From: Hyalomma asiaticum
Taxonomy: Eukaryota > Arthropoda > Arachnida > Ixodida > Ixodidae
DNA: 64,000 bases
Reading direction: 5' to 3'
Assembly (NCBI GenBank): GCA_013339685.2
Contig: CM023481.1
Location: 76,218,121 to 76,282,120 of the forward strand
Shown: one piece after another, positions 22,466 to 32,240 of the stretch
Layout of the letters: every line of letters starts with the position of its first letter
Position numbering within the stretch: the stretch's first letter is position 1
The notes under the pieces: model-generated
Database searches by the model: none
Seen by the model: the letters and a program-made list of their open reading frames with translations, nothing else
What the model was told of the DNA's origin: nothing
Position numbers and translations under genes: made by a program

Positions 22466-23060
22466 GTAGCTGTTGGTCACCGCAGAAAAACGTACCGGCT
22501 TCGTGAAAACCTCTGCGCGTCTGCTTCTTTGTCCGTGTTTCGCGAATTCTTTTAACCGCGCAGCTGTTGGTCACCGCAGAAAAACATCTCGGCTTCGCAT
22601 AAACCTCGCCTCGCCTTTGCATAGCTGCCGCCGACGCCACAGCTGGCGCACCACCTCCGTTTCTTCCACTCTTCTCCGGATGCCGTGATGTCTCTGCGAA
22701 TACGCTCCTCCTCCGTTCCGTCGAAGAGGCCGTGCACGGGTGGTGGTATGCGTGATGCGTCTGTATAACCACGTCAGGTTTGACGGGAACCTCTCTAGGC
22801 TGAACTCGGTGTGAAACCGAGAAGCCTTCGGTGAGCATCCGAATGCATCGCCAGGAATTTCCGGAAGCCTCAGACCACGATGAAATGTGCGTCTCTCTAT
22901 CGACTTTGGCCATGCAGCCGCGTCTGTGACTGCTTCTGATTAGACGCGAACCTCTCTACGCTGAGATCGCTGCAAAACATTGAGAAGTGTTATCCCGCCT
23001 CGGAGTGCTTCACGACGCTTTTCCGAAGCCTCAGACCACGACGAAATACGGGTGTGCCGG
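22466..23060. repeat. Two sets of tandem duplications upstream of a LINE
   Basis: CTGTTGGTCACCGCAGAAAA occurs at about 22,469 and 22,563 (spacing ~94). Further on, GAACCTCTCTAGGCTGA at ~22,789 and GAACCTCTCTACGCTGA at ~22,949, together with AAGCCTCAGACCACGA at 22,864 and 23,027, define a unit of ~160 bp. Their place before ORF1 suggests LINE 5' UTR repeats, but an independent satellite is equally possible. Confidence 0.6.
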
Positions 23061-23109
23061 AAGTGCCGCGAATCTGAGCTGAGAAGTGAGGTGCCACCGT
23101 TTACCACGA

Positions 23110-23460
23110 CGAACGGGTTCGTGTAAGCAAAAACCTAACAAGAAATGTGGCTGATCCCTCTGTCAACGGAATCGGTATAACACGAAAGTGAAATGTGTCT
23201 TCGCGTAAGCAGTTGAATGTTATTGTTACATGAAGGTGAACTCGCCCATTTCTGTCGGTGTTTCGCTGGTACGGCACTGTTTCACGTGGGTGAACCCACG
23301 TTCACGCATGCCCTCCATAACATCAAGGACCATCCCCTCGTGGTAACAGAAGTAGTTTACGTAATAACTAGGCACTTTCGATTGTAAATGCCGCGCGACA
23401 AAGCTATCGATCATATTTACTTGCGCCACATTAACCCGTCAACATCGTTACCGTACTTGG
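23110..23460 (-). repeat. Dispersed repeat B, copy 1, with short coding-like frame
   Basis: About 320 bp matches 29,765-30,085 in inverted orientation. On the minus strand the frame (23,226-23,429) reads AQVNMIDSFVARHL..., then YYVNYF, VMEGMRERGFTHV and CRTS...PTEM before a TAA. In the other copy most of these residues are kept or changed conservatively. The tail (TTTCACTTTCGTG...GACAGAGGGATCAGCCACAT) resembles the tandem unit at 6.7-7.4 kb. I do not recognise the peptide. Confidence 0.6.
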
Positions 23461-23475
23461 GCGCCTAACCCAGCA

Positions 23476-24798
23476 GTGTCCTTGTTGCCATTAAGCTCGA
23501 ATAGTGGTCAGGGAGAGGGGGAGGGAGGCGCTACTCAAGACGAAAGGCGACCGGTGCTCTACCACAGTGCTGTCGGCGCACATACGCTCAAAGCTGTACG
23601 CACGCGGCTATGTTCCTTCCTATCACGCTTCTTACCGATGCCCGCGCGGCTCCGCACGCGTGCATCGAGGAGAACTTTGGAACGCGCCTGGATTGATGTT
23701 GCCATCCAGAAGAGGCGAATTAAAGCTGCAGTGATTCACTTTGCCTCTCCTGCATGGCGGCACCGTTCCAGGCAATGTGCTGGATGCGCGCACGCTGAGC
23801 CGGACGAGAGCGTCGAAGAACGGCCGAAGCGGGATAGAAGGAATATAAGGCGCGTTCGTACAGCTGCGTGTATGTGCGGCGTTAGCGCAGGTGATCTATT
23901 GGTGGAGGTGAAGGGCCTGAAGTGCCTTATCATAGACCCGGAATGCAGGAACATCAAGATGAAGCTTCTTCGGCATCCCCCACATCTAGAACAGAGAAGG
24001 ATTGTTGAAGCGCTGGAACCATACGAGACACTGCAATCTATCACGAGAAGAATGTGGCCCTGTGATGGTATGGAAGCTTGGCAAATGACTAATCGTGACG
24101 TGGCCTTTACGCTCAAGGATGGAGCCTCTGCCAGTAACCTACCTCACCTGCTGAGCATATACGGACACCAATGCCACGTCTTAGTTCCGGGCCGACCACC
24201 ATTCCACCTGCGGTATAATAGAGGACATAGCTGGTGGCAGTGTAAGACACCACACTGCAGTAAGTGTCATCGCTACGGTCATCATGCCGAACCATGCGTT
24301 GGTAACTACGCTGAAAAACTTCGTAGAAATAGATCCGCTGAAGATGACACCATCACTGACCATCTAATGGATGTGAGTGAGGTGGTAGACGCAACCGGGG
24401 AAACGCCCGCTAAGGCCCAGGAGCTTGCAAACCTTTCATCGGCTAACAATTATCTCAACCTGAAGCCTGCCACGGAGGATGTTAACAAGTCACCCGACGA
24501 TGAACTAGTTATGTCATGGGCAGATATGCCACTAGTTCGGGATCGCCCACCGTCAGCGGAACCTGGATCGGCGTGTGACGCTGCCAAGAAGCGTCCAGCA
24601 CCAGCTGAGAACCCATCAACCGCGGAAAAGGAGGCCTCGGTTCCCAAGGTGACGAAGTTGACAAAACTGCAGCGGGAAAGGCCTGCTGCTGCAGGTGTGT
24701 CTTCTACTACAGTGCAACAAAAGGTCACCAGTGCATCACCTCATCAAGAAGGGAGTGGTGCAGTTGTGGAGGAACCTTCAAACGCTGCACCAACTTAA
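23476..24798 (+). CDS. L1/Tx1-like LINE ORF1 (zinc-knuckle nucleic-acid-binding protein)
   Basis: A 440-residue open frame. ORF1 proteins coat the element RNA in the ribonucleoprotein particle. The central part (about residues 135-255) runs from GDLLVEVKGLKCLII to HLLSIYG and RPPFHLRYN. A canonical CCHC zinc knuckle, CSKCHRYGHHAEPC, follows at residues 261-274. The C-terminal ~160 residues are hydrophilic and low-complexity. The first ~110 residues share DNA sequence with the repeat at 28,520-28,780 (GCCATCGAGGAGAGGCGAA-type block, CGCACCGTTCCAGGC), so the annotated N-terminus is probably repeat-derived and the true start may lie further in. ORF2 begins just after the stop. Confidence 0.75.
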   Translation: MSLLPLSSNSGQGEGEGGATQDERRPVLYHSAVGAHTLKAVRTRLCSFLSRFLPMPARLRTRASRRTLERAWIDVAIQKRRIKAAVIHFASPAWRHRSRQCAGCAHAEPDESVEERPKRDRRNIRRVRTAACMCGVSAGDLLVEVKGLKCLIIDPECRNIKMKLLRHPPHLEQRRIVEALEPYETLQSITRRMWPCDGMEAWQMTNRDVAFTLKDGASASNLPHLLSIYGHQCHVLVPGRPPFHLRYNRGHSWWQCKTPHCSKCHRYGHHAEPCVGNYAEKLRRNRSAEDDTITDHLMDVSEVVDATGETPAKAQELANLSSANNYLNLKPATEDVNKSPDDELVMSWADMPLVRDRPPSAEPGSACDAAKKRPAPAENPSTAEKEASVPKVTKLTKLQRERPAAAGVSSTTVQQKVTSASPHQEGSGAVVEEPSNAAPT

Positions 24799-24805
24799 AT
24801 AATTA

Positions 24806-27420
24806 TGGCAAGTACTCTTCCCTTGCATTTAGGTGCCTCAAACGTATGTGGCTTGCGCAGTAAGCGACGGTAAGTGCAGCTGCTTCGTTTGCAGTAGGAA
24901 ATTAGATATTGCTGCTATTCAAGAAAAAAGATTGAATCCGATGAAAACACGGAAGCTGCTTTAAATCCATTCCTATATGAGTATAATGTTTGTGTATGCC
25001 ATGCAATTGGAGTTTCCGCTGGTTGTATGTAACTTGTTAGAACGCATTTACAATGGAATGTGCAGCATTTGTTTACAGATAAGGAAGGGCGCCTAATATG
25101 GTGTGATGTTGATATTGTCACGTGGTCGTGACGCACGCAGCCCTCAAGACGAAGCACATAGGACTCAAGGTGAAAACAATCTCACGTGTCAATATCAGTG
25201 GTATCAGTTTTCAATTTGTGTGTGTTTATGCCCCGAACAAGCCACGGGAACGACAACGTTTCTTTTTATCCTTAGAACACCACTTGTGCACTGATCGGGC
25301 ATTGGTCGTCTTTGGAGGCTTCAACTGTGTATGTAGCGCGCAAGATCGCACATCACTGCAGCTGAAACGTGATGCTAGTAGTGATGTGCTGCATCGCCTC
25401 ATGTGTGATTACCAGCTTGTTGACATTGGGGAAAGTGAAAAGGCAGGATGTCGCTATGTGCTCATTTCCAGGGTACCTCATATGCAAGGTTCGATCGAAT
25501 TAACGTTATGCTTAATGCGCTATCTCTTATTTCTGGTTATAGTGTACGTCCTGTATTCTTTAGTGATCATTGCCTTGTCTCAGCCTCTTTTGCGAGTCGT
25601 CGATACTAGAGTCGGCGTATGTGCTGAGAATTCTGGAAATTTCATAACCAATTACTTTCGCGTGAGTGCTTCCTAAAGTGTGTTACTGAGCTTGTAACTG
25701 TTCTCTGACATCGCAAAGACTTGTCTCTCTTCGGCTGTGTGGTAGTTATTGAAATAGGAACTTAAAATGATAGCTATCGAAGGGTCATCGATATTGACCT
25801 TTGAAAGAAAGAACAATTACCAGGCATTGTATAGACCACCGAGCGAATTACACGAACTTGAATGTCTGCCTCCAGGACAATATATTGATGATATCCGAAG
25901 CACCAAGGCGCAGTTACAAGACTTGTACGCAGAAAAATACAGGGGTGCAGTTGTGCGTGCGCGAGGGCTCCGTTTTCTAGAAGAACAGCCTTGTAGTAGG
26001 CCCCTAGGCGATGAGCGCCAACGCGCGCTGTCTAAACAAATCGTAGAGATAGAGTATGCAAAACTGTTTTGCAGTCATGAGCCATTGGATAAAGGTGCCT
26101 TTGCCGAGAAATTTATATTTTTCCTACTGCAGTTGAATCAGAATGATTGTGGTTATACAAATACCAGCTTTGATATCAATGAGGCAACTGCATGAATGGA
26201 TTGGTTAGCGATCAGCAAGACGCCAAGTCCGAATGGCCTTACTGCTGAATTTTATCAGTGTTTTCGCTCCATCTTGTCACCATTATTACTTCAGGTGTAC
26301 CATGAGGCCTTGCGAGTTGTGTATACCTACCTGCTACAATGTATGAAGGGCACACTGTAGCCAAAAGCAATGACGAAACTATATTGCAAAAAGCCTATTT
26401 CTGTATGCAATGTGGATTCTAAAATTTTTCCAACGATGTTAGCGAACCGTTTACAATTCGTGATAAGGTCTGTAGTGCGTGAACACCAAACATGTGGCAT
26501 CAGAGGTCGATCCATTCAGACAAACATCCTTGTTGCAAGATTGGTACTAGAGCGTGTAGCAGACGGGAACGGGCAAGTTGCCATGGTACGGGTAGTATAC
26601 TAAAGGGGTTTAGTATACTAAAGTGTTTAAATATTGGATCCAAGCTCCTGAAGGGTATCAAAATATGTTATGCTAAGGGCGCAACGAGACTAACAGCGAA
26701 TGGTTCGCTCCCTGATCTGATTAGGCTTTTGTCTTCAGTAAGACAAGGATGTCCTTTGTCTCCTCTTTTATTTTGCCTGTATTTAGAACCACTTTGTACG
26801 AGCATTCTGAAAGAACGAATTTTCAACGGTTTAAATTAACTTCATACGAGATTCGGGTTCTTGCGCATGCAGATGACATCGCCTTTTTCTGTGGTGATTT
26901 AATTAGCGTAAGAAATGCTTGTGCAGTTACAGAAGAGCTTTGCGCGGCTTCTGGAGCCAGCGTTAACTTTGAAAAAAGCTCGGCTTTCTGATGAGGACTA
27001 TGGGACACAATGCCGTCACACTATGCAGGAACTGAGTGGAAAAAAGACATACGCTATTTAGGTGTCCCTCGCTCACAGTACGGGAATAGCAACAGTCACT
27101 GGTTGGGAGAAGTTAAGAAGCTACAAAGTAAACTCGTGGCACTCGCACTGACTTTTGCAACGTGTTTTTAGTTTCACGCCTCATGTACATGCTGCAAGTA
27201 CTCCACTGCTCACGAATCCGCATTCAGACACTGCATCGTGGATTTGCAACATTCAGAATCTCTGGTTACGAATCCGTGCGGTGGAGTAGTCTGTTTCCCC
27301 CATTTGAACGTGGTGGTCTTGGATTAGTCCATCTCCTCCTTTACAAGAATGCACTATATGGCGATATCAGAAATTGGGCATATCCGCTGTATATGGGACG
27401 TGTCTGTATGTGACCTTACG
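24806..27420 (+). pseudogene. L1/Tx1-like LINE ORF2, broken
   Basis: It follows ORF1 after a few bases. The endonuclease is legible as DIAAIQE near 24,910, FVCVYAPN at ~25,217 and an FGGFNCV (GDFN-like) block at ~25,310. The RT shows KIFPTMLANRL (~26,425), TCGIRGRSI (~26,490), SVRQGCPLSPLLF (~26,735), and HADD in place of YADD at ~26,868. The thumb-region frame LHRGFA...ERGGLGL ends near 27,400. The TCG-x-x-GRSI and RQGCPLSP wording is typical of L1/Tx1, not CR1 or I. There are at least six frame breaks, so it is inactive. Confidence 0.85.
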
Positions 27421-27600
27421 ATAGAAACATACGGACACGTGCCAATTACGACAGAAACATATATGGCAATGAAAGACACACGAGGAATGCCATGTAAGAC
27501 TCTGATACTTGTTGGACAAATACGGCCACATACGGACACGTGCCATATATAGCCAAACATGCGTATATGGCCAAATATGCCGTACAAGAAACGAACAAAA
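27355..27600. repeat. Short direct and inverted repeats around ATACGGACACGTGCC
   Basis: ATACGGACACGTGCC occurs at about 27,430 and 27,531. Related or inverted forms (GACGTGTCTGTATGTG, ACGGCCACATACGG) lie between and beside them, with repeated ATATGGCCA pieces. This could be the LINE 3' end or a separate small element. Confidence 0.45.
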
Positions 27601-27870
27601 GAAATATACAGAAAGAGGGAGAGAAAGGCATGTAGAAAGCTAGCAAAAAATAAATGACGGCAAGAAAGAAACACAAGCACATGGACTCAAGGGAAGCAGG
27701 GAAGAGAGACAAAGACAGAACCAAGCACACGGCAAAGACGTGACCACGCAAAAAAGTACGCAGCTTCCGCTAGGTCGCGCAAGGCCAGATCACAGCGAAG
27801 CTGGCCAATACTTTACTGAAGCAGGTCCGCACGGGATACTCATATGACATTTTTTTCATGGCGGGAACAT

Positions 27871-28020
27871 GTCACGTGACAGTCAGGTGATATCTGGTGG
27901 GAAAATTGCATGTTAGTCATGCGATATTGTGGCGAAATGTCACGTGACACTGCATTACGTATTTTGGTGGGAATATGTTACGTCATCACTTGGCGGGAGC
28001 ACGTGACTGGTCACGTGATT
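27871..28020. promoter_or_regulatory. Cluster of four CACGTG (E-box) sites in an imperfect tandem repeat
   Basis: CACGTG lies at 27,873, 27,941, 28,000 and 28,012. The first two sit in GTCACGTGAC, and the last in TCACGTGA. They are embedded in loosely repeated TGGCGGGAA...CACGTGAC units. GTCACGTGAC is the palindromic core bound by MiT/TFE-type bHLH-zip proteins. No nearby host gene is visible, so regulatory function is speculative and tandem duplication explains the cluster. Confidence 0.3.
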
Positions 28021-28256
28021 GATTAATTAGCTTAAGTAGGTGCTTGGCTATTAGTATGTAGCATGTGTTGCAAGGTGATGATGGGTTACTTAGGTTATTT
28101 AGATGCTTCGGTTAATTAGGTTAATCAGTATGTGAAAGTGCTGCAAGGTGATGCTAGGTGTACAGGGTAATGCTAGTAGTATTAGCGGCACATAGCTGGG
28201 CGTGGCTGAGTCAAGTCATATAATGGTCATTTAACAGGACAGCCTTGTCTAGCCTA

Positions 28257-28393
28257 AAGGAGTACTAACACTAATTCTGTACATTCTCGTATTGTTCCTG
28301 TAAATAAAAGCACTGGCGCAGAGTACCCTAAAAATAATATCGAGGCGCCTAGCAACGCAATGAATATATTTTAACACGAAAGTGTTTTGTGCC
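28257..28393. mobile_element. MITE family A, one end (reverse orientation)
   Basis: AAAGGAGTACTAACACTAAT at the start, then ATAAAAGCACTGGCG and AATGAATATATTTTAA, correspond in order to the reverse complement of the right part of the MITE at 17,626-18,161. The match ends at about 28,393 and resumes at about 30,046. Confidence 0.7.
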
Positions 28394-28487
28394 GGGGTCC
28401 ACCACGACCCTATACGTCACTACCGTAACGGATATGATGCAGTAAACATTTAAGAAAACTAAAGACAAACACTCAGAAGAACTTCTG

Positions 28488-28785
28488 TTGATGCGCTGGG
28501 AATCGAATTCACAGCTCCCGCGCCCCGGCGAAAGGTGCCCAGTGCGCTACCACTGCGATAACGCCGCACACGCTCGTGGCCCTACCAAGGCAGCTTATGC
28601 CCTTTCTTATCGCTTGTTTCCCTCTACCTTGACACGCGCGCGCGACTTTCTTTGGAACGTGCCCGGAATGGTGCTGCCATCGAGGAGAGGCGAAGTACGA
28701 TGCGCTCGTGGGGCATCGCCTCTCCTGAATGACGCACCGTTCCAGGCGCATCTCGAAGCGCGCGCGCGGAGCCGCGTCACTTCAG
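28488..28785 (-). mobile_element. tRNA-derived SINE-like repeat
   Basis: On the minus strand a tRNA-like head can be read at about 28,575-28,490: GTGGTAGCGCACTGGGC (A-box-like), then GAATTCGATTCCCAG (B-box-like). The flanking part from 28,620 to 28,760 contains GCCATCGAGGAGAGGCGAA and its near-inverse CGCCTCTCCTGAATG, and is shared with the 5' part of the LINE ORF1 at 23,540-23,800. Confidence 0.45.
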
Positions 28786-28794
28786 ACAATGTAC

Positions 28795-29645
28795 GAAGAA
28801 AAAGTTAGGAGGGAGCATTACGTCACGCAGCCAGCCTTGGCAGGCGAGAGCTCTTTGAAGCTACCAGTGGTGGCCCAGCACGTGACATTTTGCGTCAGCG
28901 TCACGCGGGAATCGAGATCTGCCGAGATGTTTGGCACATGGTAGCTTTTCATCGATGCGTGTTTGTCCGGGCTTTTTTCGCACTTCGCCGGCAATTGCTC
29001 GGCTGCTCTGCCTGTGTGTTTCCTCAAAGCTATCTCCGAAAGCTTGTTTCACTTCGGTCGTTTCCTGCAAGGCATATTTTTCGCGCTGTGCGCCTGCTTC
29101 AAAAAGATTACAACGCAATGCTGCGCACTTGGGCTGCCGATATGCGCTTCGGCTGACGTAAAATGACCGCTGTGCGCGGTAAACATTGTGTATGTGTGCA
29201 TTGTCGCTGTTCATGGGTAAGTCGCATGCACCAGATATTGACACGCAGACAGATGTGTGCGTTAAATGATGTCGAAAGCACCCGATGCTGCTCGCCTAGC
29301 TGACACGCGCAAGCCCAAGGCTGGAAGGCCAGGTAGCGGAGAGCTAGTCTCGCCGTGGAGTAATGCGCGACTGTTTCCGCTGTTTCGACGCCGTGTTTGA
29401 GACAGATATGCTGGGCAGAAAAAATGTTTGCCTTTGAAGAAACGCCACGATTCGACGCCGCAATCTTCCGCACGGCATCACGGCGGTAGTCGGAAGGGCT
29501 GGGAAGCCGCGATTACTGAAACGTACCGAGCTCTCTGACGTAACCTCCATTCCCCTTACGTTTCGGCCACGTGCTGGGCCGCCACTGTTGGCTTTAATTT
29601 TGTGACGTAAGGCTCACTCCTAACTTTTTCTTCTTCCATGCCTCA
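28795..29645. mobile_element. ~850-bp element with long terminal inverted repeats
   Basis: The left end GAAGAAAAAGTTAGGAGGGAG...TTACGTCAC...GGCCCAGCACGTG is mirrored at the right by CACGTGCTGGGCC...GTGACGTAA...CTCCTAACTTTTTCTTC. The arms are about 90 bp and imperfect. No transposase is inside, so this is a non-autonomous TIR element. Its ends differ from MITE families A and B. I could not fix a target duplication. Confidence 0.65.
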
Positions 29646-29764
29646 AAGTCATATATACGGCTCTGCGTCGCCTGTCCCCTTTCGTCTTGGATGGCGTTTC
29701 GCCGCGGCCGCGGCCTGCTGTGCGAGCGTGATGACAAGAAGAAAACTGCTGCATTAAGAGCTCA

Positions 29765-30085
29765 GAGCCGGTAACGACGTTGGCCGGTCAATGTGGCGCA
29801 AGTAAACATGATTGATGCCTTTGTCGCCCGGCACTTACGTAAACATCGACTGAGTCCAGTTATTACGTAAACTACTTCAGTTACCACAAGTACAAGGGGT
29901 TGGCCATGAATGTTATGGAGGCGGTGCCTGAACGTGGGTTCATCCACGTCGAAGCGTGCCGTACCAGCGGAATACCGATAGAAATGAGCAAGTTTCCCCC
30001 TATGTACAATAAACATTCAACTGTTTATGTGAACACACATTCCCGTTATACCGATTCCTCCGAAGGAGGGATAAGCCACATATTT
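29765..30085 (+). repeat. Dispersed repeat B, copy 2
   Basis: Inverted relative to copy 1 at 23,110-23,460. The plus-strand frame reads AQVNMIDAFVARHLR; then, after one frame change near 29,865, YYVNYFSYHK, VMEAVPERGFIHVEACRTS and PIEM. The stop of copy 1 is here an in-frame TAC followed by AATAAA. The end (GAGGGATAAGCCACAT) abuts MITE family A. Confidence 0.6.
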
Positions 30086-30485
30086 AATAATTCTCCCTTC
30101 AAAACCCACTTTCGGTTTCGGTTTCGAGGGGGCCGTTTCCTACTGACGTGTCAACACAGTCGGACGTACGTCTAAGTCACGTGGGTACAGCAATTTCTGA
30201 TGGTGTCGCTGCAACGTTGTCGGCCGTGGTCAGTAGCACGTGGGGCATGCAAATAACGATGATTTCACGACCGTCCGGCGACTCTGACAGCGATTTTCAA
30301 GAGACTGTGTTCATACATTACCCAATTGTCAATTATGGTTGGGCTGGCTTGCAGAGGCAGGGCGAAGAAATCTTTAAAATAAAACTAAAATACTTTGCAC
30401 GTACTTCCCGGTTTCTCTGTGTGGAAAGCGTTAACAATGCATGGCTAGAAAACAAAAAATTGGCCCTATTGCACCGCCGCAAAAT
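30046..30485. mobile_element. MITE family A, remaining part (reverse orientation)
   Basis: CCCACTTTCGGTTTCGGTTT, then CTCTGACAGCGATTT, AAAATACTTTGCACGTA and CGTTAACAATGCATGGCTAG, follow in order the reverse complement of 18,030 down to 17,690 in the complete copy. The last TIR (GAGTACTGACAC) is missing. Together with 28,257-28,393 it accounts for most of one MITE split by ~1.65 kb. Confidence 0.75.
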
Positions 30486-30574
30486 CTAGTCATTACTGCT
30501 TTAAACAGCTTATGCTGCTAAAAAAAAGAATTAGAAAGTAAAAACGCGGGCTCGATCTCCTCATATGCTCACTT

Positions 30575-31040
30575 TTCCCTCGTACTAGCGTATCAAATAT
30601 TTGCCCGTCCACAACTTGAATATGCCGCGTCCATCTGGTCACCTCACCAAGCTTATCGCATCGACTTAATAGAGTCGGTGTGAAACCACGCTGCGCGTCT
30701 CATTACGCGTGAATACAACCGCTTCACCAGTGTCACTAAGATGACGCTTTCATTATCCCTATCACGCCTGGAATTGCGCAGGAAGATAGCCACTCTAAAG
30801 TAATCTACAGCACACACGTAAATACCTTGAAGCCTCATCGCACATCTCGCAGGCTTCATAATCAGCATAGTTTTGCTCATCTTTTCGGCCGCACACAACC
30901 ATTTAACGCATCCTCGATAACACGTGCCATATTTCAGTGGAATGACGTCCCTGATAATGTGGTGTGCTTTCATGATCATGTGGCATTTAGGAATGAAATA
31001 CTATTTATTACTGTGTCTCCTAAGCGTATATCTTAAAATC
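30575..31040 (+). pseudogene. CR1/L2/Jockey-like LINE, C-terminal RT tail
   Basis: Legible blocks: RPQLEYAASIWSPHQ, IDLIESV...HAARLIT, SLSRLELRRK and FNASSITRAIFQWNDVPDNV. These are the hallmark post-RT segments of this group ('E-Y-A-S-x-x-W', 'Q-N-R-A-A-R', 'W-N-x-L-P'). Two or three frame breaks occur. Orientation and type fit the fragments at 19.4 and 36.2 kb. Confidence 0.8.
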
Positions 31041-31078
31041 GTGTTTATAGATTGTGCAAAGACACGTTGGCCTCTTCC

Positions 31079-31328
31079 CATATGTATAACACCGATGAGT
31101 GTCCTATTAGTACCGTATCATTACAGTGTATTTATTACTATGTAGTTATCGCTCACATTTTTTTTTTATTTTTGCAATTGTACAACACGAGGTTTTTTAA
31201 TTCAAACACCAGGTATTCAAAAACCAGGTATTGTACACTTGCAAAAATGTGAGCGATAACATACACAGCAATAAATACACTGTAATGATGCTGTACTAAT
31301 AGGACACTTATCAGTGTTATTCATATGT
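31079..31328. repeat. Inverted repeat, ~100-bp arms
   Basis: The left arm (31,079-31,185; CATATGTATAACACCGATGA...GTGTCCTATTAGTAC...TTATCGCTCACATTTTT) is mirrored by the right arm (31,223-31,328; AAAAATGTGAGCGATAA...GTACTAATAGGACAC). The arms are estimated at 85-90% identity by eye. A further copy of the outer end, CATATGTATAACACTGATA, lies at 31,338-31,357. The spacer is AT-rich. Confidence 0.75.
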
Positions 31329-31371
31329 GAACGGGGCATATGTATAACACTGATACAGGTCAAGAAAAAAG

Positions 31372-31632
31372 CGGCGTCTGCCCGTCAAAGGACCCCCCCT
31401 CCCCCGTGCAGTGGTGCCGCTCTGTCAACGTAACATCGCGGCAGACCACCTCCGCGCCGCGCTCAACAGAGAAACAGAGCGCGGCGTAACATCGCGGCAG
31501 ACCACCTCCGCGCCGCGCTCAACAGAGAAACAGAGCGCGGCGTGGAGGCGTTCTGCCGCGATGTTACGTTGACAGAGCGGCACCACTGTACGGGGGAGGG
31601 GTCCTTTGACGGGCAGACACCGCTTTTTTCTT
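31372..31632. repeat. GC-rich palindromic element with duplicated centre
   Basis: AAGAAAAAAGCGGCGTCTGC at 31,372 is mirrored at 31,612-31,632, and the arms continue for ~100 bp with very few mismatches. The centre holds a 56-bp direct duplication (landmark CGTAACATCGCGGCAG at 31,429 and 31,485). No ORF is meaningful. It looks like a fold-back MITE that suffered a slippage duplication at its hairpin loop. Confidence 0.75.
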
Positions 31633-32069
31633 CCCCTTTTCCCGAGTATAGCCGCCTACGTGTCGGTGCTTTCCTCATGACCTAATATTTGGGACGTACG
31701 GTATAAATGTATGACGAACATGAATGACTGATCATTACATTACCAACATAATATACTCCTCGTGTACATCACGATTAACGATGCTGCAGTAATGTGTCGC
31801 TCGTAGCCGTAAGGCTCGGTATGCGGGTGTACGCCACAGGTGTTTGAAATTTATAGAGCCTATGTGAATGAAGGACCAACTAAACTGACATATAAAACGC
31901 CGCGTGTGCGGGGCGTTTTATGAGGTGCCTGGTGGCCGGCGCACTGCTTCGAGGATTAGCCCATGTTTTTCTCTTCGCAGTTCGCACGAGACGGCCGGCT
32001 TAAAGAGCTCCACTCTTGAGAAAGTAACACCGCTTGTCGTAGCTTTCGACTGAAATGTAAACATAACAA

Positions 32070-32240
32070 GCACACACATATATAGGGACAGAAGAGAGAG
32101 AAATAGTGAAGAGGGAAAGGCAGGGAGGTTAACCAATTACGGACAACCGGTTTGCTACCCTACCCTACACATGGGAATCGGGTTAGGTAGATTGAAAGAT
32201 GGAGGGAAAAGAGAGGAAAGAAAGAGTACACATAATACAA
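32070..32240. repeat. Dispersed repeat with GGCAGGGAGGTTAACCA core
   Basis: A purine-rich leader (GAAGAGAGAGAAATAG) is followed by GGCAGGGAGGTTAACCA and TTTGCTACCCTACCC. A similar CAGGGAGGTTAGCCAGT occurs at 34,033. I recognise it as the kind of short interspersed sequence common in ticks, from memory only. Between 31,640 and 32,070, and from 32,240 to 33,260, I see no gene. Confidence 0.4.

Larger units (their letters stand above)
23476..27420 (+). mobile_element. L1/Tx1-like LINE copy
   Basis: ORF1 followed by ORF2 in the same orientation makes a single ~4-kb or longer copy. ORF1 is fully open while ORF2 is badly broken, an unequal decay worth noting. The 5' limit is unclear because of the tandem repeats before 23,060. 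No poly(A) was identified at the 3' side, where tandem CGGACACGTGCC repeats begin. Confidence 0.8.

Noticed and set aside
25767..26195. 142-codon frame as an independent gene
   Set aside because: It lies between the endonuclease and RT pieces of the L1/Tx1-like ORF2 in the same orientation and reads as the linker region of that protein.
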